From contig NZ_FZOG01000002.1 of NCBI RefSeq assembly GCF_900188155.1, forward strand, positions 387,845 through 451,844: a stretch of DNA of 64,000 bases. The letters are read 5' to 3'. This DNA comes from Pseudomonas segetis. GTDB taxonomy: Bacteria > Pseudomonadota > Gammaproteobacteria > Pseudomonadales > Pseudomonadaceae. A program made the position numbers and the translations under genes. The notes below the pieces were generated by a model. That model was given only the letters and a program-made list of their open reading frames with translations. It did not search any database and was not told the origin of the DNA. How positions within the stretch are numbered: position 1 is the stretch's first letter; every line of letters starts with the position of its first letter. This document shows, piece after piece, positions 30,701 through 39,786 of the stretch.

Positions 30701-31261
30701 ATGATCAAAACCAATCTACTGGCGCGCCCAACCCTACCAGCCGTGCTGTTTACCCTGCTTGTCCTCGGCGGTTGCGCCAGCAAAGATGCGGGCACTGATA
30801 CAAGCGCTCCTGCCACCTCACCCGAAACCACCCAGGAACAAACTGCCAACCCCGAGTTTGATCAATTGCGAAAAGCGGCCGAAAGCGGCGACGTGGAAAG
30901 TCAATTCAAGCTTGGCAGCGCCTACTTCGTCGGCCGTCCGGTCAAGGATCTCAAGCAAGCCGAATTCTGGTGGAAAAAAGCCGCTGACAAGGGCCACTCC
31001 ATGGCAGCCGTTAGCCTGGCCTACCTCTACACTGGCCGTGATGACGCATCCTTTGCCAATCGCGATGCCATGCTCAAGTATTTGAACCAGTCAGCAGCTG
31101 GGGGCAACCCAATGGCCCAGCATATTCTCGGCAACCTCTACTTCACCGGCGAACACGGCGTAACCCGCGACCCCAATCAGGCCAAGGCGCTCTACAGCGC
31201 AGCCTGCAAAGCAAACTATGCGGTTAGCTGCGAAGCATTGAAGAAACTGCAAACGCCTTAG
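30701..31261 (+). CDS. Sel1-repeat lipoprotein
   Basis: A 186-residue secreted lipoprotein. The signal ends in the lipobox LVLGGC. After a Thr/Ser-rich linker, three to four Sel1/TPR-like repeats follow: SGDVESQFKLGSAYFVGRPV, KGHSMAAVSLAYLYTGR, GGNPMAQHILGNLYFTGEHG and a shorter final unit ending SCEALKKL. Sel1 repeats mediate protein contacts in the envelope; a precise role cannot be given. ATG 30701 with AGGAA upstream gives the proper signal; the frame from 30674 does not. Divergent from the oxidase gene. Confidence 0.85.
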   Translation: MIKTNLLARPTLPAVLFTLLVLGGCASKDAGTDTSAPATSPETTQEQTANPEFDQLRKAAESGDVESQFKLGSAYFVGRPVKDLKQAEFWWKKAADKGHSMAAVSLAYLYTGRDDASFANRDAMLKYLNQSAAGGNPMAQHILGNLYFTGEHGVTRDPNQAKALYSAACKANYAVSCEALKKLQTP

Positions 31262-31300
31262 TCAGCAAAATCGGAGTGGCTATACAATCTGCATAACAAG

Positions 31301-31328
31301 ACTCCCGCAATTGCGGGAGTTTTAGTTT
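31301..31328 (+). terminator. Rho-independent terminator of the Sel1 lipoprotein gene
   Basis: ACTCCCGCAATTGCGGGAGT is a perfect 20-bp palindrome followed by TTTAGTTT, 40 bases behind the stop codon. Confidence 0.82.
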
Positions 31329-31421
31329 CAATAGTGCCTGTAACCGCACCTGCATAGAGCAAACCCCACCTATCCCTTGAAACTAGGCTAGTCTCATTTT
31401 TTTATTCTCGGGGATGCTTGC

Positions 31422-32498
31422 ATGGAATTTGCCGAAAAGCTGAAGAGTCTGTCCGTCAAAATTCGCCAACAGGGCGCATCCATACAGACAGAAGAAGCAA
31501 CCAAGAACGCATTTGTAATGCCATTTATCCATGCCGTTCTAGGTTATGACGTATTTGATCCAAGCGAGGTGATACCAGAATACGTGTGCGACGTAGGTAC
31601 CAAAAAGGGAGAAAAAATCGATTACGCAATCCTAAAGGCAGGTGAAATCCAGATACTAATGGAATGCAAAAAAATTGGTGAGCTACTAACACTCAACAAC
31701 GCTAGCCAATTATTTCGCTATTTTCACGTAACCAATGCTCGCATCGCCATCCTAACCAACGGTCAAATTTATAAATTCTTTACCGACTTAGATGCTCCAA
31801 ACAAGATGGATGAGAAGCCCTTCTTGGAGCTTGACCTATTGAACATCGATGAGCATGCCGTGCCCGAACTATTGAAGCTGACCAAAACTGCTTTTGATAT
31901 CGAGTCAATCGTGAATGCCGCTGGAGAGCTGAAATACGTAAGCCAAATTAAGCGGTTTCTATCAGGATTGATGAGCAACCCTGACGAAGATTTCATAAAG
32001 TTTGTGGCATCACGTGTCTATGACGGTGCGGTGACCCAAAAAGTACGTGAGCTGTTTGCTGAGCTCACCCGCAAAGCCTCCGTGCAGTTTCTCAACGACC
32101 AAGCGAATGACCGCTTGAAGTCCGCGATTAGCGGGAGCACTCCCGCTACATATGAAGCAAAAGATTCAACCTCCAGCTCTTCAGAACCTCAAGACGATAT
32201 TGATAACAGGATTGAAACCACGGAAGAGGAAATCGAGGGGTTCATGATTGTAAAGGCAATTGTTCGTCACGCGACCGACGTCAAGCGTATAGCAATGCGG
32301 GATAACCAGAGCTATTGCGGAGTCCTGCTAGACGATAACAATCGCAAACCAATCTGCCGCCTTCACTTCAATCGTAGCCAAAAATATCTGGGGGTTTTCG
32401 ACCAAAACAAAAATGAAACACGCCACCCAATACAGAGCGTAGATGACATCTACAATCACTCCGAACAGCTCATTGAAACAGCTAAATTCTACTTGTGA
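31422..32498 (+). CDS. Solo restriction-endonuclease-like protein (type I HsdR N-terminal/COG4748 type)
   Basis: A 358-residue protein with a PD-(D/E)XK nuclease-like core: EKIDYAIL, then IQILMECKKIG, giving the D-x(n)-E-x-K triad near residues 68-86. A TNARIAILTNGQIYKFFTDL segment follows, as in the N-terminal nuclease part of type I restriction subunits and standalone COG4748 proteins. The C-terminal region (about 275-358) is a separate alpha/beta domain. No helicase, methylase or specificity gene is nearby, so it is not a normal type I system. The codons are visibly more AT-rich than in neighbouring genes, pointing to horizontal gain. Confidence 0.75.
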   Translation: MEFAEKLKSLSVKIRQQGASIQTEEATKNAFVMPFIHAVLGYDVFDPSEVIPEYVCDVGTKKGEKIDYAILKAGEIQILMECKKIGELLTLNNASQLFRYFHVTNARIAILTNGQIYKFFTDLDAPNKMDEKPFLELDLLNIDEHAVPELLKLTKTAFDIESIVNAAGELKYVSQIKRFLSGLMSNPDEDFIKFVASRVYDGAVTQKVRELFAELTRKASVQFLNDQANDRLKSAISGSTPATYEAKDSTSSSSEPQDDIDNRIETTEEEIEGFMIVKAIVRHATDVKRIAMRDNQSYCGVLLDDNNRKPICRLHFNRSQKYLGVFDQNKNETRHPIQSVDDIYNHSEQLIETAKFYL

Positions 32499-32510
32499 GC
32501 TACCATGCAA

Positions 32511-32541
32511 GCTCTGGCCGATGAGAACATTCGGCTAGAGC
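32511..32541. terminator. Hairpin between the restriction-like and YciI genes
   Basis: GCTCT-G-GCCGA and TCGGC-T-AGAGC pair with one G-T contact around a nine-base loop, between two converging genes. No T run, so a weak two-way terminator at most. Confidence 0.5.
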
Positions 32542-32565
32542 TGCGCTCGAACCGAGACTTGCGAT

Positions 32566-32910
32566 TCAAATATCCAACTCCCTGACCGGGCGAACTTCCA
32601 CACACCCCACTCGTGCGGCTGGAATATCACCGGCCAATTGAATTGCTTCATTCAAGTCACGTGCATCAATCAAATAGAACCCGGCCAGCTGTTCCTTGGT
32701 TTCGGCAAAAGGGCCGTCGGTGATTGAGAGCTGGCCACCACGCTTACGCACGGTCGTTGCACTGTGCACCGGCTGCAACGCTTCGGCGGCAATCATTCGG
32801 CCACTTCGTTGCACCGCTTCTGCATAGGCCCAGCATTCCTCGTCTTTCGGGCTGTCCGGTGAGGTGTGTAATTGTTGTTCATTGCTGTAAACCAGGCATA
32901 AATACTTCAT
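32566..32910 (-). CDS. YciI/DGPF-domain protein
   Basis: A 114-residue single-domain protein starting MKYLCLVYSNEQQL and carrying GGQLSITDGPFAETKEQLAG, the DGPF motif of the YCII-related family. ATG 32910 has GGAGG upstream. Such proteins are normally encoded beside ECF42 sigma factors; here the ECF42 gene is about 20 kb away. The fold is a dimeric ferredoxin-like barrel; a catalytic role has not been shown for DGPF proteins. Confidence 0.88.
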   Translation of the reverse strand: MKYLCLVYSNEQQLHTSPDSPKDEECWAYAEAVQRSGRMIAAEALQPVHSATTVRKRGGQLSITDGPFAETKEQLAGFYLIDARDLNEAIQLAGDIPAARVGCVEVRPVRELDI

Positions 32911-33486
32911 CACGGCCTCCTTCGCGGCGCTGTGTAGGTGATGCTTATGATCTAGTCGTTTGAGGATATTAGCATTCGACACAGCCCGTTCCATTTAGCT
33001 CAAGCCAAAGTTCCCTGACAGCTGGAAACCCTCGTCCTAGAGGGCAAAAACCGGTAATTAAAAAATTCAAAAAAAATACACAGCGCTTAATTTTTCTTAA
33101 AGCCAGGCTGCCAATCTGTAATCTTTTAACCCTGGGCAAGTCATACACAACGCATGACGGCCTCGCGCCTGTAGCCAACAGTCAGGGCCATGCTCCCATT
33201 ACCAACTAACGAGGCAACAAATGACGATCTGAATACTGAACCAAGTGGTGCAAGGGCTGGACATTTTTCAACTGATCGCGATAATTGCTTCAGATCGACA
33301 GTGAAAGTCGGCGTCTATACCCAGCAAGCGTTATTTTCATTGACTGTATTTAAAGCCGCCCAGTCGGCGTGTTTTATTGCCAATTGAAAACTGACAGTAC
33401 GCTTCCACATTAATAGTGACCGTAACAACGAGCCCAACCCGCTCGCGTTGTCACTTCAATAGATAACTCAGACCTTGGGATTTAAC
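32911..33486. other. AT-rich intergenic region with no supported gene
   Basis: About 576 bases. Part of it (33040-33130) is markedly AT-rich, with A and T runs. A 65-codon open frame at 33190 has no ribosome site or family resemblance. AT-rich non-coding DNA of this kind, next to the restriction-like gene, would suit an integration scar or MvaT-bound DNA. I see no terminal repeats or RNA gene I can name. Confidence 0.4.
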
Positions 33487-33690
33487 GTGACCAAAGACGA
33501 ACTGCGCGCCGAACTTGAGCGCCAGGCGCAGCGTTACAAGGATGTCTACGGCGGGGAAGTACTGACCTACGCCGCCCAGCCGGAACCGGAACGCAAGCCT
33601 TGGCGTAAAAGAGCCTCTCTTCTCGATCAAGCCTTTGATAAAGAGATACAGAAAATCGAAAAAGAGCTGGAAGAAAAAACCGGACCTTGA
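33487..33690 (+). CDS. Small charged conserved hypothetical protein
   Basis: A 67-residue protein beginning TKDELRAELERQAQRYKDVY after a GTG start at 33487; a TTG four codons earlier is possible. The first and last thirds are strongly helical and charged, with a coiled-coil-like end (DKEIQKIEKELEEKT), separated by a Pro/Trp-containing segment. I recall similar unnamed proteins in pseudomonads. No function can be given. Confidence 0.6.
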   Translation: MTKDELRAELERQAQRYKDVYGGEVLTYAAQPEPERKPWRKRASLLDQAFDKEIQKIEKELEEKTGP

Positions 33691-33749
33691 GTCATCGACT
33701 GCCAGACAGAGCTATTGGACCTCCATCTGGCTGACTCGACCTGATGTTT

Positions 33750-35258
33750 TCAGCGTTTTTTACTGCCTAGCAAAGACCCCAGCAAACCACGCACCAACTG
33801 TCGGCCAAACTGGTTAGCGGCTTGGCGTACGGCGGTTTTCATGGCCTGGCTGGCAAAGCCTCCCAGCATATCAGTGGCCATATCCACCAAGCTTTCGTCT
33901 TGCTTGACGGATTTGTTCTTGCCTGTGGTCTTAGCGGGTGCCTGGGCCTCTTGCTCAACCTCGGCGGCGGCCGCTCGCGCAGTCAGTAACTCATAGGCGG
34001 ATTCACGGTCGATTGGCTTGTCATAGCGTCCAGCCAGCGGCGACTGCTTGATCAAGGTGCTGCGCTCGGCCTCGGTCAATGGCCCGACACGCGACTGCGG
34101 CGGGGCGATTGACACACGCCGGACCATGCCTGGAGTGCCCTTCTCTTCCATGGTACTGACCAGCGCCTCGCCAATACCAAGCTCGGTGAGCACGCTGAGC
34201 GTGTCGAACGCGGGATTGGGACGAAAACCCTCGGCGACCGCGCGTAGGGACTTCTGTTCTTTCGCGGTAAATGCGCGCAAGCCATGTTGAATGCGCAAGC
34301 CCAGCTGCGCCAGCACATCGTCGGGCAAGTCGCTTGGCGACTGTGTGACGAAATACACCCCGACGCCTTTGGAGCGAATCAGGCGCACCACCTGTTCCAG
34401 GCGCTCCTGCAAAGCCCTGGGCGTATCGGCAAATAACAGATGCGCTTCATCGAAAAACAACGCCAGCACTGGCTTATCTGCATCGCCGCGCTCCGGCAGT
34501 TGCTCGAAGAGTTCGGCCAGCAACCACAACAGGAAGGTGGCGTAGACTTTCGGTGCCTCATGCACCAGGCGACTGGCGTCTAGCAAATGCACGCGACCCT
34601 GGCCGTTTGGATCGGGCTGAAGAATATCTTCGAGCTGCAAGGCCGGCTCACCAAACAAGGCCTCGGCACCTTGCTGCTCAAGACTGGAAAGCCGGCGCAG
34701 CAAAGCCTGGCCTGATGTTTTGGTAAATAGGGCGCCGTCCTCACCGAGCACTTCGGGATGATCCTTCAGATGCCCGAGCAAGGCTTTCAGATCTTTGAGG
34801 TCGAGCAACAACAAGCCTTCCCGATCCGCCACTTTAAATGCAGCATAGAGTGCTGCTTGCTGGCTGTCGCTGAGCTCCAGCAGCGAACCGAGGAGCAAAG
34901 GCCCCATTTCACTCAAGGTGGTGCGCAGCGGATGGCCACTTTCGCCGTTGATGTCCCAGAGTGAAACCGGGTAGGCCCTGGGCACATGGTTAAGCCAGGG
35001 CATGCTGGCAATACGCTCGGCAATCTTGCCTTGAGGATTGCCCTGGGCGCCGACACCGCATAGATCGCCTTTCACATCCGCAGCGAACACCGCGACTCCG
35101 GCATCGCTAAAGCTTTCAATCAAACGCTGCAGCGTCACTGTTTTCCCGGTGCCGGTTGCGCCTGCAATCAAACCGTGGCGATTGGCCAGACGCAAGGATT
35201 GACCGACCGGCTGTCCTTCAAGATCAGCCCCTAGGATTATTTGCTTTGCTACAGCCAT
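33750..35258 (-). CDS. HerA-like helicase/ATPase, DUF853 family
   Basis: A 502-residue FtsK/HerA-type ATPase. Walker A is GATGTGKTVTLQRL near residue 33, Walker B LALFFDEAHLLFAD, and VYFVTQSPSDLPDDVLAQLG holds the sensor region. An Ala/Glu- and Lys-rich linker precedes a C-terminal segment (FASQAMKTAVRQAANQFGRQ) typical of DUF853 proteins. The biological role of this widespread family is not established; no NurA nuclease or defence partner is adjacent. Proper start MAVAKQIILGADLEG. Confidence 0.85.
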   Translation of the reverse strand: MAVAKQIILGADLEGQPVGQSLRLANRHGLIAGATGTGKTVTLQRLIESFSDAGVAVFAADVKGDLCGVGAQGNPQGKIAERIASMPWLNHVPRAYPVSLWDINGESGHPLRTTLSEMGPLLLGSLLELSDSQQAALYAAFKVADREGLLLLDLKDLKALLGHLKDHPEVLGEDGALFTKTSGQALLRRLSSLEQQGAEALFGEPALQLEDILQPDPNGQGRVHLLDASRLVHEAPKVYATFLLWLLAELFEQLPERGDADKPVLALFFDEAHLLFADTPRALQERLEQVVRLIRSKGVGVYFVTQSPSDLPDDVLAQLGLRIQHGLRAFTAKEQKSLRAVAEGFRPNPAFDTLSVLTELGIGEALVSTMEEKGTPGMVRRVSIAPPQSRVGPLTEAERSTLIKQSPLAGRYDKPIDRESAYELLTARAAAAEVEQEAQAPAKTTGKNKSVKQDESLVDMATDMLGGFASQAMKTAVRQAANQFGRQLVRGLLGSLLGSKKR

Positions 35259-35435
35259 ATTTACCGTCCTCTGGATTAAAGCTTCTGGGCCCGACTGCCG
35301 ACATATCCGACTGTGGAGCCACTGAAAAATGTGATGCAGGCGTTTTTTGCAGGTTCCTTAAGGCCGCTAGTTTGCGTTGCCGCGTATATATCCTTCTCAA
35401 AGACTGGCTTCAGTACCCTAGGGGCGCAAGCGTGT

Positions 35436-37313
35436 ATGAACACAAATTTGAAATTCAGTCACAAGATACTGCTGGCTGCTGCCTTGGTGGTAGTTGCAGC
35501 ATTCTCGATTTTCACACTCTATAACGATTATCTGCAACGCAATGCCATTGCCGAGGACCTCGAAAGTTACCTGCATGAAATGGGCGACATAACCGCCAGC
35601 AACATCCAAAACTGGCTATCCGGCCGAATCCTGCTGGTTGAGAGCGCTGCCCAGTCAATATCGAAGAACCCGGATAACGCAGCGGCTGTCGGCCTGCTTG
35701 AACAGAAAGCCCTGACTTCAACCTTCGATTTTACTTACCTGGGCGGCACCGACGGCAGCTTTGCCATGCGCCCGGACGACAAGATGCCAGATGGCTACGA
35801 CCCACGCACCCGGCCCTGGTACAAAGAAGCGCTGGCCACAGCAGGCACCACGCTGACCGAGCCCTATGTTGACGCGGCAACAGGCGGTTTGATTATCACT
35901 ATCGCCACACCCGCTCCGAATGCGGGCGTGGTTGGCGGCGACTTGAGCATGAAAACCCTGGTCGAGACCATCAACTCCCTGGATTTTGGTGGCATCGGCT
36001 TTGCCTTCCTGGTCAATTCGTCCGGTCAAATATTGGTTCATCCGGACAAGTCGCTGGTCATGAAATCACTCAAGGATGTCTACGCTGCCAATGCGCCAAC
36101 CATCAGCGACACTATCAGCGAGGCTGAGATCAACGGCAGCAAGCGCATCATAAGTTTCACCCCGGTAAAGGGCTTGCCGTCGGTTAACTGGTACCTGGGC
36201 CTTTCAATCGACAAGGACAAAGCCTATGCGATGCTCAGTGAATTCCGTACATCAGCCATTGTTGCGACCATCATTGCCGTGGTCCTGATCATGCTGTTGC
36301 TAAGTGCCCTGATGCGTGTACTTATGCAGCCGCTGCATACGATGGGCCAGGCCATGCGGGATATCGCCATGGGTGAAGGCGACCTGACACAACGCCTGGC
36401 CACAACCAGCAACGATGAATTCGGAGAAATGGCCAAGTCGTTCAATCAGTTCGTTGAACGGATTCACAGCTCGATTCGAGAAGTGTCCTCGGCCACCATC
36501 CAGGTGAATGAAGTTGCCAAACTGGTGGTAAACGCCTCGAACTCCTCGATGCTCAACTCTGATGAGCAAGCCAGCCGGACCAACAGTGTCGCCGCCGCAA
36601 TCAATGAACTTGGCGCCGCAGCCCAGGAAATCGCGCGCAATGCTGCAGACGCATCAACCCAGGCCTCGGATGCGCGTGAGCAAGCAGAGGACGGTCGATC
36701 GGTGGTTGAGCGCACAATCGCGGCGATGAATGACCTGTCCGGAAAAATCAGCACCTCTTGCAGCAACATCGAAGCGCTGAACAGCAAGACCGTAAACATC
36801 GGCCAGATCCTTGAAGTGATCAAAAGCATCTCGCAACAGACCAACCTGCTGGCACTCAACGCAGCGATTGAAGCCGCACGGGCCGGCGAAGCAGGACGCG
36901 GCTTTGCCGTGGTCGCCGATGAAGTGCGCAACCTTGCACACCGCACACAAGAGTCGGCGCAGGAAATCGAAAGCATGATCGAAGAGTTGCAGGTCGGCTC
37001 ACGCGAATCGGTGACGACCATGACCGAAAGTCAACGTTACAGCGAGGAAAGCGTCGCCATTGCCAACCAGGCCGGCGAACGCCTTGGCAGTGTTACCCAA
37101 CGTATTGGCGAGATCGACGGCATGAACCAGTCGGTGGCCACTGCAACCGAGGAGCAAACTTCGGTAATCGAATCACTGAACATGGACATCATCGAGATCA
37201 ACACCCTGAACCAGGAAGGGGTCGAAAACCTGCAGGCCACACTTCGCGCCTGTAGCGATCTGGAGCGCCAGGCAACCCGTCTCAATCAATTGGTGGGCAG
37301 CTTCCGTATCTAG
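35436..37313 (+). CDS. Methyl-accepting chemotaxis protein with dCache amino-acid sensor
   Basis: A 625-residue chemoreceptor. TM1 is residues 11-28 and TM2 about 280-300; between them lies a dCache domain. Its ligand pocket shows Y121, R126, W128, Y129 (YDPRTRPWY), Y144 and D146 (EPYVD) and D169 (GGDL), the pattern of amino-acid-binding dCache_1AA receptors such as PctA, with nearly the same numbering. A HAMP domain and a signalling coiled coil follow, with the tip [20 protein letters not shown]. No CheR-docking pentapeptide is at the C-terminus. ATG 35436 gives a proper N-terminal membrane helix; the longer frame does not. Confidence 0.92.
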   Translation: MNTNLKFSHKILLAAALVVVAAFSIFTLYNDYLQRNAIAEDLESYLHEMGDITASNIQNWLSGRILLVESAAQSISKNPDNAAAVGLLEQKALTSTFDFTYLGGTDGSFAMRPDDKMPDGYDPRTRPWYKEALATAGTTLTEPYVDAATGGLIITIATPAPNAGVVGGDLSMKTLVETINSLDFGGIGFAFLVNSSGQILVHPDKSLVMKSLKDVYAANAPTISDTISEAEINGSKRIISFTPVKGLPSVNWYLGLSIDKDKAYAMLSEFRTSAIVATIIAVVLIMLLLSALMRVLMQPLHTMGQAMRDIAMGEGDLTQRLATTSNDEFGEMAKSFNQFVERIHSSIREVSSATIQVNEVAKLVVNASNSSMLNSDEQASRTNSVAAAINELGAAAQEIARNAADASTQASDAREQAEDGRSVVERTIAAMNDLSGKISTSCSNIEALNSKTVNIGQILEVIKSISQQTNLLALNAAIEAARAGEAGRGFAVVADEVRNLAHRTQESAQEIESMIEELQVGSRESVTTMTESQRYSEESVAIANQAGERLGSVTQRIGEIDGMNQSVATATEEQTSVIESLNMDIIEINTLNQEGVENLQATLRACSDLERQATRLNQLVGSFRI

Positions 37314-37328
37314 CGCGACAAGGGCTTC

Positions 37329-37357
37329 AAACAGGGCGCCATCATGGCGCCCTGTTT
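37329..37357. terminator. Bidirectional terminator after the chemoreceptor gene
   Basis: AAACAGGGCGCC, ATCAT, GGCGCCCTGTTT: 12-bp perfect arms with A and T ends on both strands, lying between two converging genes and touching the stop codon of the small minus-strand gene. Confidence 0.85.
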
Positions 37358-37565
37358 AATTGTGGGGTTGGTCATGCGGCTCCTGGCGAGGATCGTCCCG
37401 CTCATCCTCTTGATCAATATTCTGCGTTTGCTTGAGCAGCGCCTGCGCAGCAGAGAAGTCTGCACCGTCCTCGGGGCTTAATTGATCAATGTCGTAACGA
37501 CTCAGGCAACCCTCGCCAACCGTATCCGGCGCCTTGGACACCGCACGATCAAATGGGTCAGACAT
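37356..37565 (-). CDS. Small acidic conserved hypothetical protein
   Basis: A 69-residue, very acidic protein (MSDPFDRAVSKAPDTVGEGC) with a DIDQLSPEDGADFSAAQALL middle and a polar Asp/Glu/His end. GGAGAT precedes the ATG. Composition suggests a disordered or small regulatory protein; I do not recognise a function. It is 48 bases downstream of the CBS-domain gene and may be co-transcribed with it. Confidence 0.65.
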   Translation of the reverse strand: MSDPFDRAVSKAPDTVGEGCLSRYDIDQLSPEDGADFSAAQALLKQTQNIDQEDERDDPRQEPHDQPHN

Positions 37566-37613
37566 GGGTTATCTCCTTGTGCGAAATGACCAGTGGCTTG
37601 GCAAACAGCTTAA

Positions 37614-38039
37614 TCAATCCGCCTGCGACCTGCCCTGTTCATGCTGGGCAAACTCCTTGGCGGCACGCAGCACATCACTGCGGCTTATCTGCCCGACCAG
37701 CCGACCATCGGCAATCACCGGCATACGTCCCAGCTTGCCTTGCAAAAAGCGCTCGGAGACTTCGATTACGCTGGTTTCCGGGGTAATGGTTTCGATATTG
37801 CGACTCATGTAGTCACCAACCGTACCGCCAATCGACTCGTAATAGGCTCCAGACAGGGTTGCCCGCAAACAATCCCCCTCCGATATCAGGCCCACCAGAC
37901 GCCCCTGTGAATCAACCACCGGAGCCCCGGCAATCCGATGCTCAAGCAATCGATTGATTGCTGTGAATAAATCGGTCTCGGCGCGAAATGTCACCAAGTG
38001 GGTGGTCATGTAGTCACGAACCTTGATTGACTTGAGCAT
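37614..38039 (-). CDS. CBS-domain protein
   Basis: A 141-residue protein consisting of two CBS motifs (VRDYMTTHLVTFRAETDLFT at the start and VGDYMSRNIETITPETSVIE in the second), each ending in a conserved G-x-I-S-x-x-D stretch. Paired CBS motifs form a Bateman module that binds adenosine nucleotides. No catalytic or membrane domain is attached, so it probably acts on a partner protein. Downstream of purU by 45 bases. Confidence 0.87.
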   Translation of the reverse strand: MLKSIKVRDYMTTHLVTFRAETDLFTAINRLLEHRIAGAPVVDSQGRLVGLISEGDCLRATLSGAYYESIGGTVGDYMSRNIETITPETSVIEVSERFLQGKLGRMPVIADGRLVGQISRSDVLRAAKEFAQHEQGRSQAD

Positions 38040-38084
38040 AATCGAATTCCTCTAAGCGTCGCCCGGCTGGCGTCTACAAGGCGG

Positions 38085-38936
38085 TCAATCGAATACAACC
38101 GTCTTGTTGTCGTGCACTAGAACACGATCTCCTAAGTGATAGCGTAGCCCACGTGAGAGCACCATTTTTTCAACGTCCTTACCAAGACGCACCATCTCCT
38201 CGATGCTTTCACGGTGGCTCACACGTACCACGTCCTGCTCGATGATCGGACCTGCATCCAGTTCCTCGGTGACATAGTGCGAGGTCGCGCCGATCAGCTT
38301 GACGCCTCGTAACGACGCCTGGTGATAGGGCTTGGCACCGACGAAGGATGGCAAGAAGCTGTGATGGATATTGATCACGCGTTGCGCGTAATCACGACAC
38401 AACTGCGGCGGTAATATCTGCATGTAGCGTGCAAGTACAATCACGTCCGCCTGATGCATCTCGATCAAACGTGCCACTTCATCGAAGGCCGGCTGCTTGT
38501 CTTGTGGATCAACAGGAACATGGAAGAAAGCAATGCCATGCCACTCCACCATGCTGCGCAAGTCATCGTGGTTGGATATCACGCAAGGTATTTCGCAATC
38601 CAGTTCGCCACTGTGCCAGCGATGCAGCAAGTCAGCCAGGCAATGGGACTCACGACTCGCCATCAGCACGACACGCTTCTTGTGATCCGAATCGGTAACT
38701 CGCCACTCCATCGAAAACTCACGGGCAATCGGACCGAAGGCCTGCTTGAAGCCGTCTATATCAAAGGGTAGCGAGTCAGCACGAATTTCATGACGCATAA
38801 AAAACCAGCCAGTCTGATTATCCGAGTGATGGCTGGCCTCGGTAATCCAACCGTTATAAGTAGCCAGAAAATTACTGACCTTGGCCACAATACCAACACG
38901 GTCTGGGCAGGCAATTACCAGCCGAAAAGTGCGCAT
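38085..38936 (-). CDS. purU: Formyltetrahydrofolate deformylase
   Basis: A 283-residue protein. Residues 1-80 are an ACT-like domain (FRLVIACPDRVGIVAKVSNF). The hydrolase part has RVVLMASRESHCLADLLHR-like KKRVVLMASRESHCLADLL, INIHHSFLPSFVGAKPYHQA and an LDAGPIIEQDVVRV end, matching formyltransferase-fold enzymes with the active-site Asn-His-Asp set. PurU releases formate from 10-formyl-THF and balances one-carbon pools. This fits organisms that burn glycine through GcvPHT. Confidence 0.95.
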   Translation of the reverse strand: MRTFRLVIACPDRVGIVAKVSNFLATYNGWITEASHHSDNQTGWFFMRHEIRADSLPFDIDGFKQAFGPIAREFSMEWRVTDSDHKKRVVLMASRESHCLADLLHRWHSGELDCEIPCVISNHDDLRSMVEWHGIAFFHVPVDPQDKQPAFDEVARLIEMHQADVIVLARYMQILPPQLCRDYAQRVINIHHSFLPSFVGAKPYHQASLRGVKLIGATSHYVTEELDAGPIIEQDVVRVSHRESIEEMVRLGKDVEKMVLSRGLRYHLGDRVLVHDNKTVVFD

Positions 38937-39235
38937 GAAAAGCTCCTGCTGAATTCACAAAGGCGCCATTCTAGACAGTGCGAGAAAAAACCGCATTAAT
39001 CCTGACAGTATGGGGCATACAAAAATGCTTAACCCCCACCCAATCAGCAGCCCCAGACAATAGACACAGCAAATAAGGGGCATTGTTTTTTCACACACTC
39101 CGTTGTTAGCCCAGGGTAAAACAACCTATTACTTGCAAGAGTGTGACTTTTCTTTATAAACCTGTTTACTTGTGAAAAGTGCATGTCTATTATTTGTTAT
39201 ACGTAGACACCTCAGAATGAATCAAGGTACACAAT
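38937..39235 (+). promoter_or_regulatory. Regulatory region between purU and mvaT
   Basis: A 299-base divergent region, AT-rich toward mvaT. A plausible sigma-70 promoter is TTGCAA (39133-39138), 16 bases, TATAAA (39155-39160), about 75 bases before the mvaT start. MvaT-type proteins usually repress their own AT-rich promoters. Confidence 0.45.
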
Positions 39236-39610
39236 ATGTCGCTGATCAACGAATACCGCGCTACAGAAGAAGCCATCAAAGAACTGCAAGAACGCCTGAA
39301 GAATATGTCACAAGATGACAAGCTGCAGAAAGAACTGGAGTTTGAAGGCAAACTGCGCAAACTGATGGGCGAATACCAAAAATCCCTGCGCGACATTATC
39401 GCGCTGCTCGATCCAGATGCAAAAGTCAGCAAGAACGCCCGCGCCGGCAAGGCCACCGGCACCAAACGTGCTCGCAAGGTCAAGCAGTACAAGAACCCGC
39501 ACAATGGTGAAGTCATCGAAACCAAAGGTGGCAACCACAAGACGCTGAAAGAGTGGAAAGCCAAGTGGGGTGGTGACGTGGTTGAAAGCTGGGCTACTTT
39601 GCTGGGCTAA
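39236..39610 (+). CDS. mvaT: H-NS-like xenogeneic silencer MvaT
   Basis: A 124-residue protein starting SLINEYRATEEAIKELQERL, a coiled-coil oligomerisation region, a Lys/Arg/Ala linker, and the C-terminal DNA-binding part with KVKQYKNPHNGEVIETKGG and LKEWKAKWGGDVVESW. These features are specific to the MvaT/MvaU family of Pseudomonas, which binds AT-rich DNA and silences foreign genes. AAGG precedes the ATG. A strong terminator follows. Confidence 0.96.
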   Translation: MSLINEYRATEEAIKELQERLKNMSQDDKLQKELEFEGKLRKLMGEYQKSLRDIIALLDPDAKVSKNARAGKATGTKRARKVKQYKNPHNGEVIETKGGNHKTLKEWKAKWGGDVVESWATLLG

Positions 39611-39638
39611 TCGTCCGCAAGTTGTTCACTGTTTCAAC

Positions 39639-39665
39639 AAAACGCCGGTTAAACCGGCGTTTTTT
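39639..39665. terminator. Terminator of mvaT, bidirectional with sbcB
   Basis: AAAACGCCGGTT and AACCGGCGTTTTTT form a GC-rich stem with A and T runs on both sides, 30 bases after mvaT and between converging genes. Confidence 0.85.
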
Positions 39666-39786
39666 ATGCCAAAAAATCATTGCCAACTATAGTTTGGCCC
39701 CTGCCGCCCCAGAAAAATATTAACCCTGTTATTAATGCCTACCGAGCACGGCCCGCAGTCCTACACTAACAGGCGAAAATAATCGA

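Noticed and set aside
33190..33387. 65-codon plus-strand frame in the AT-rich gap
   Set aside because: No ribosome site, no family resemblance and unusual composition.
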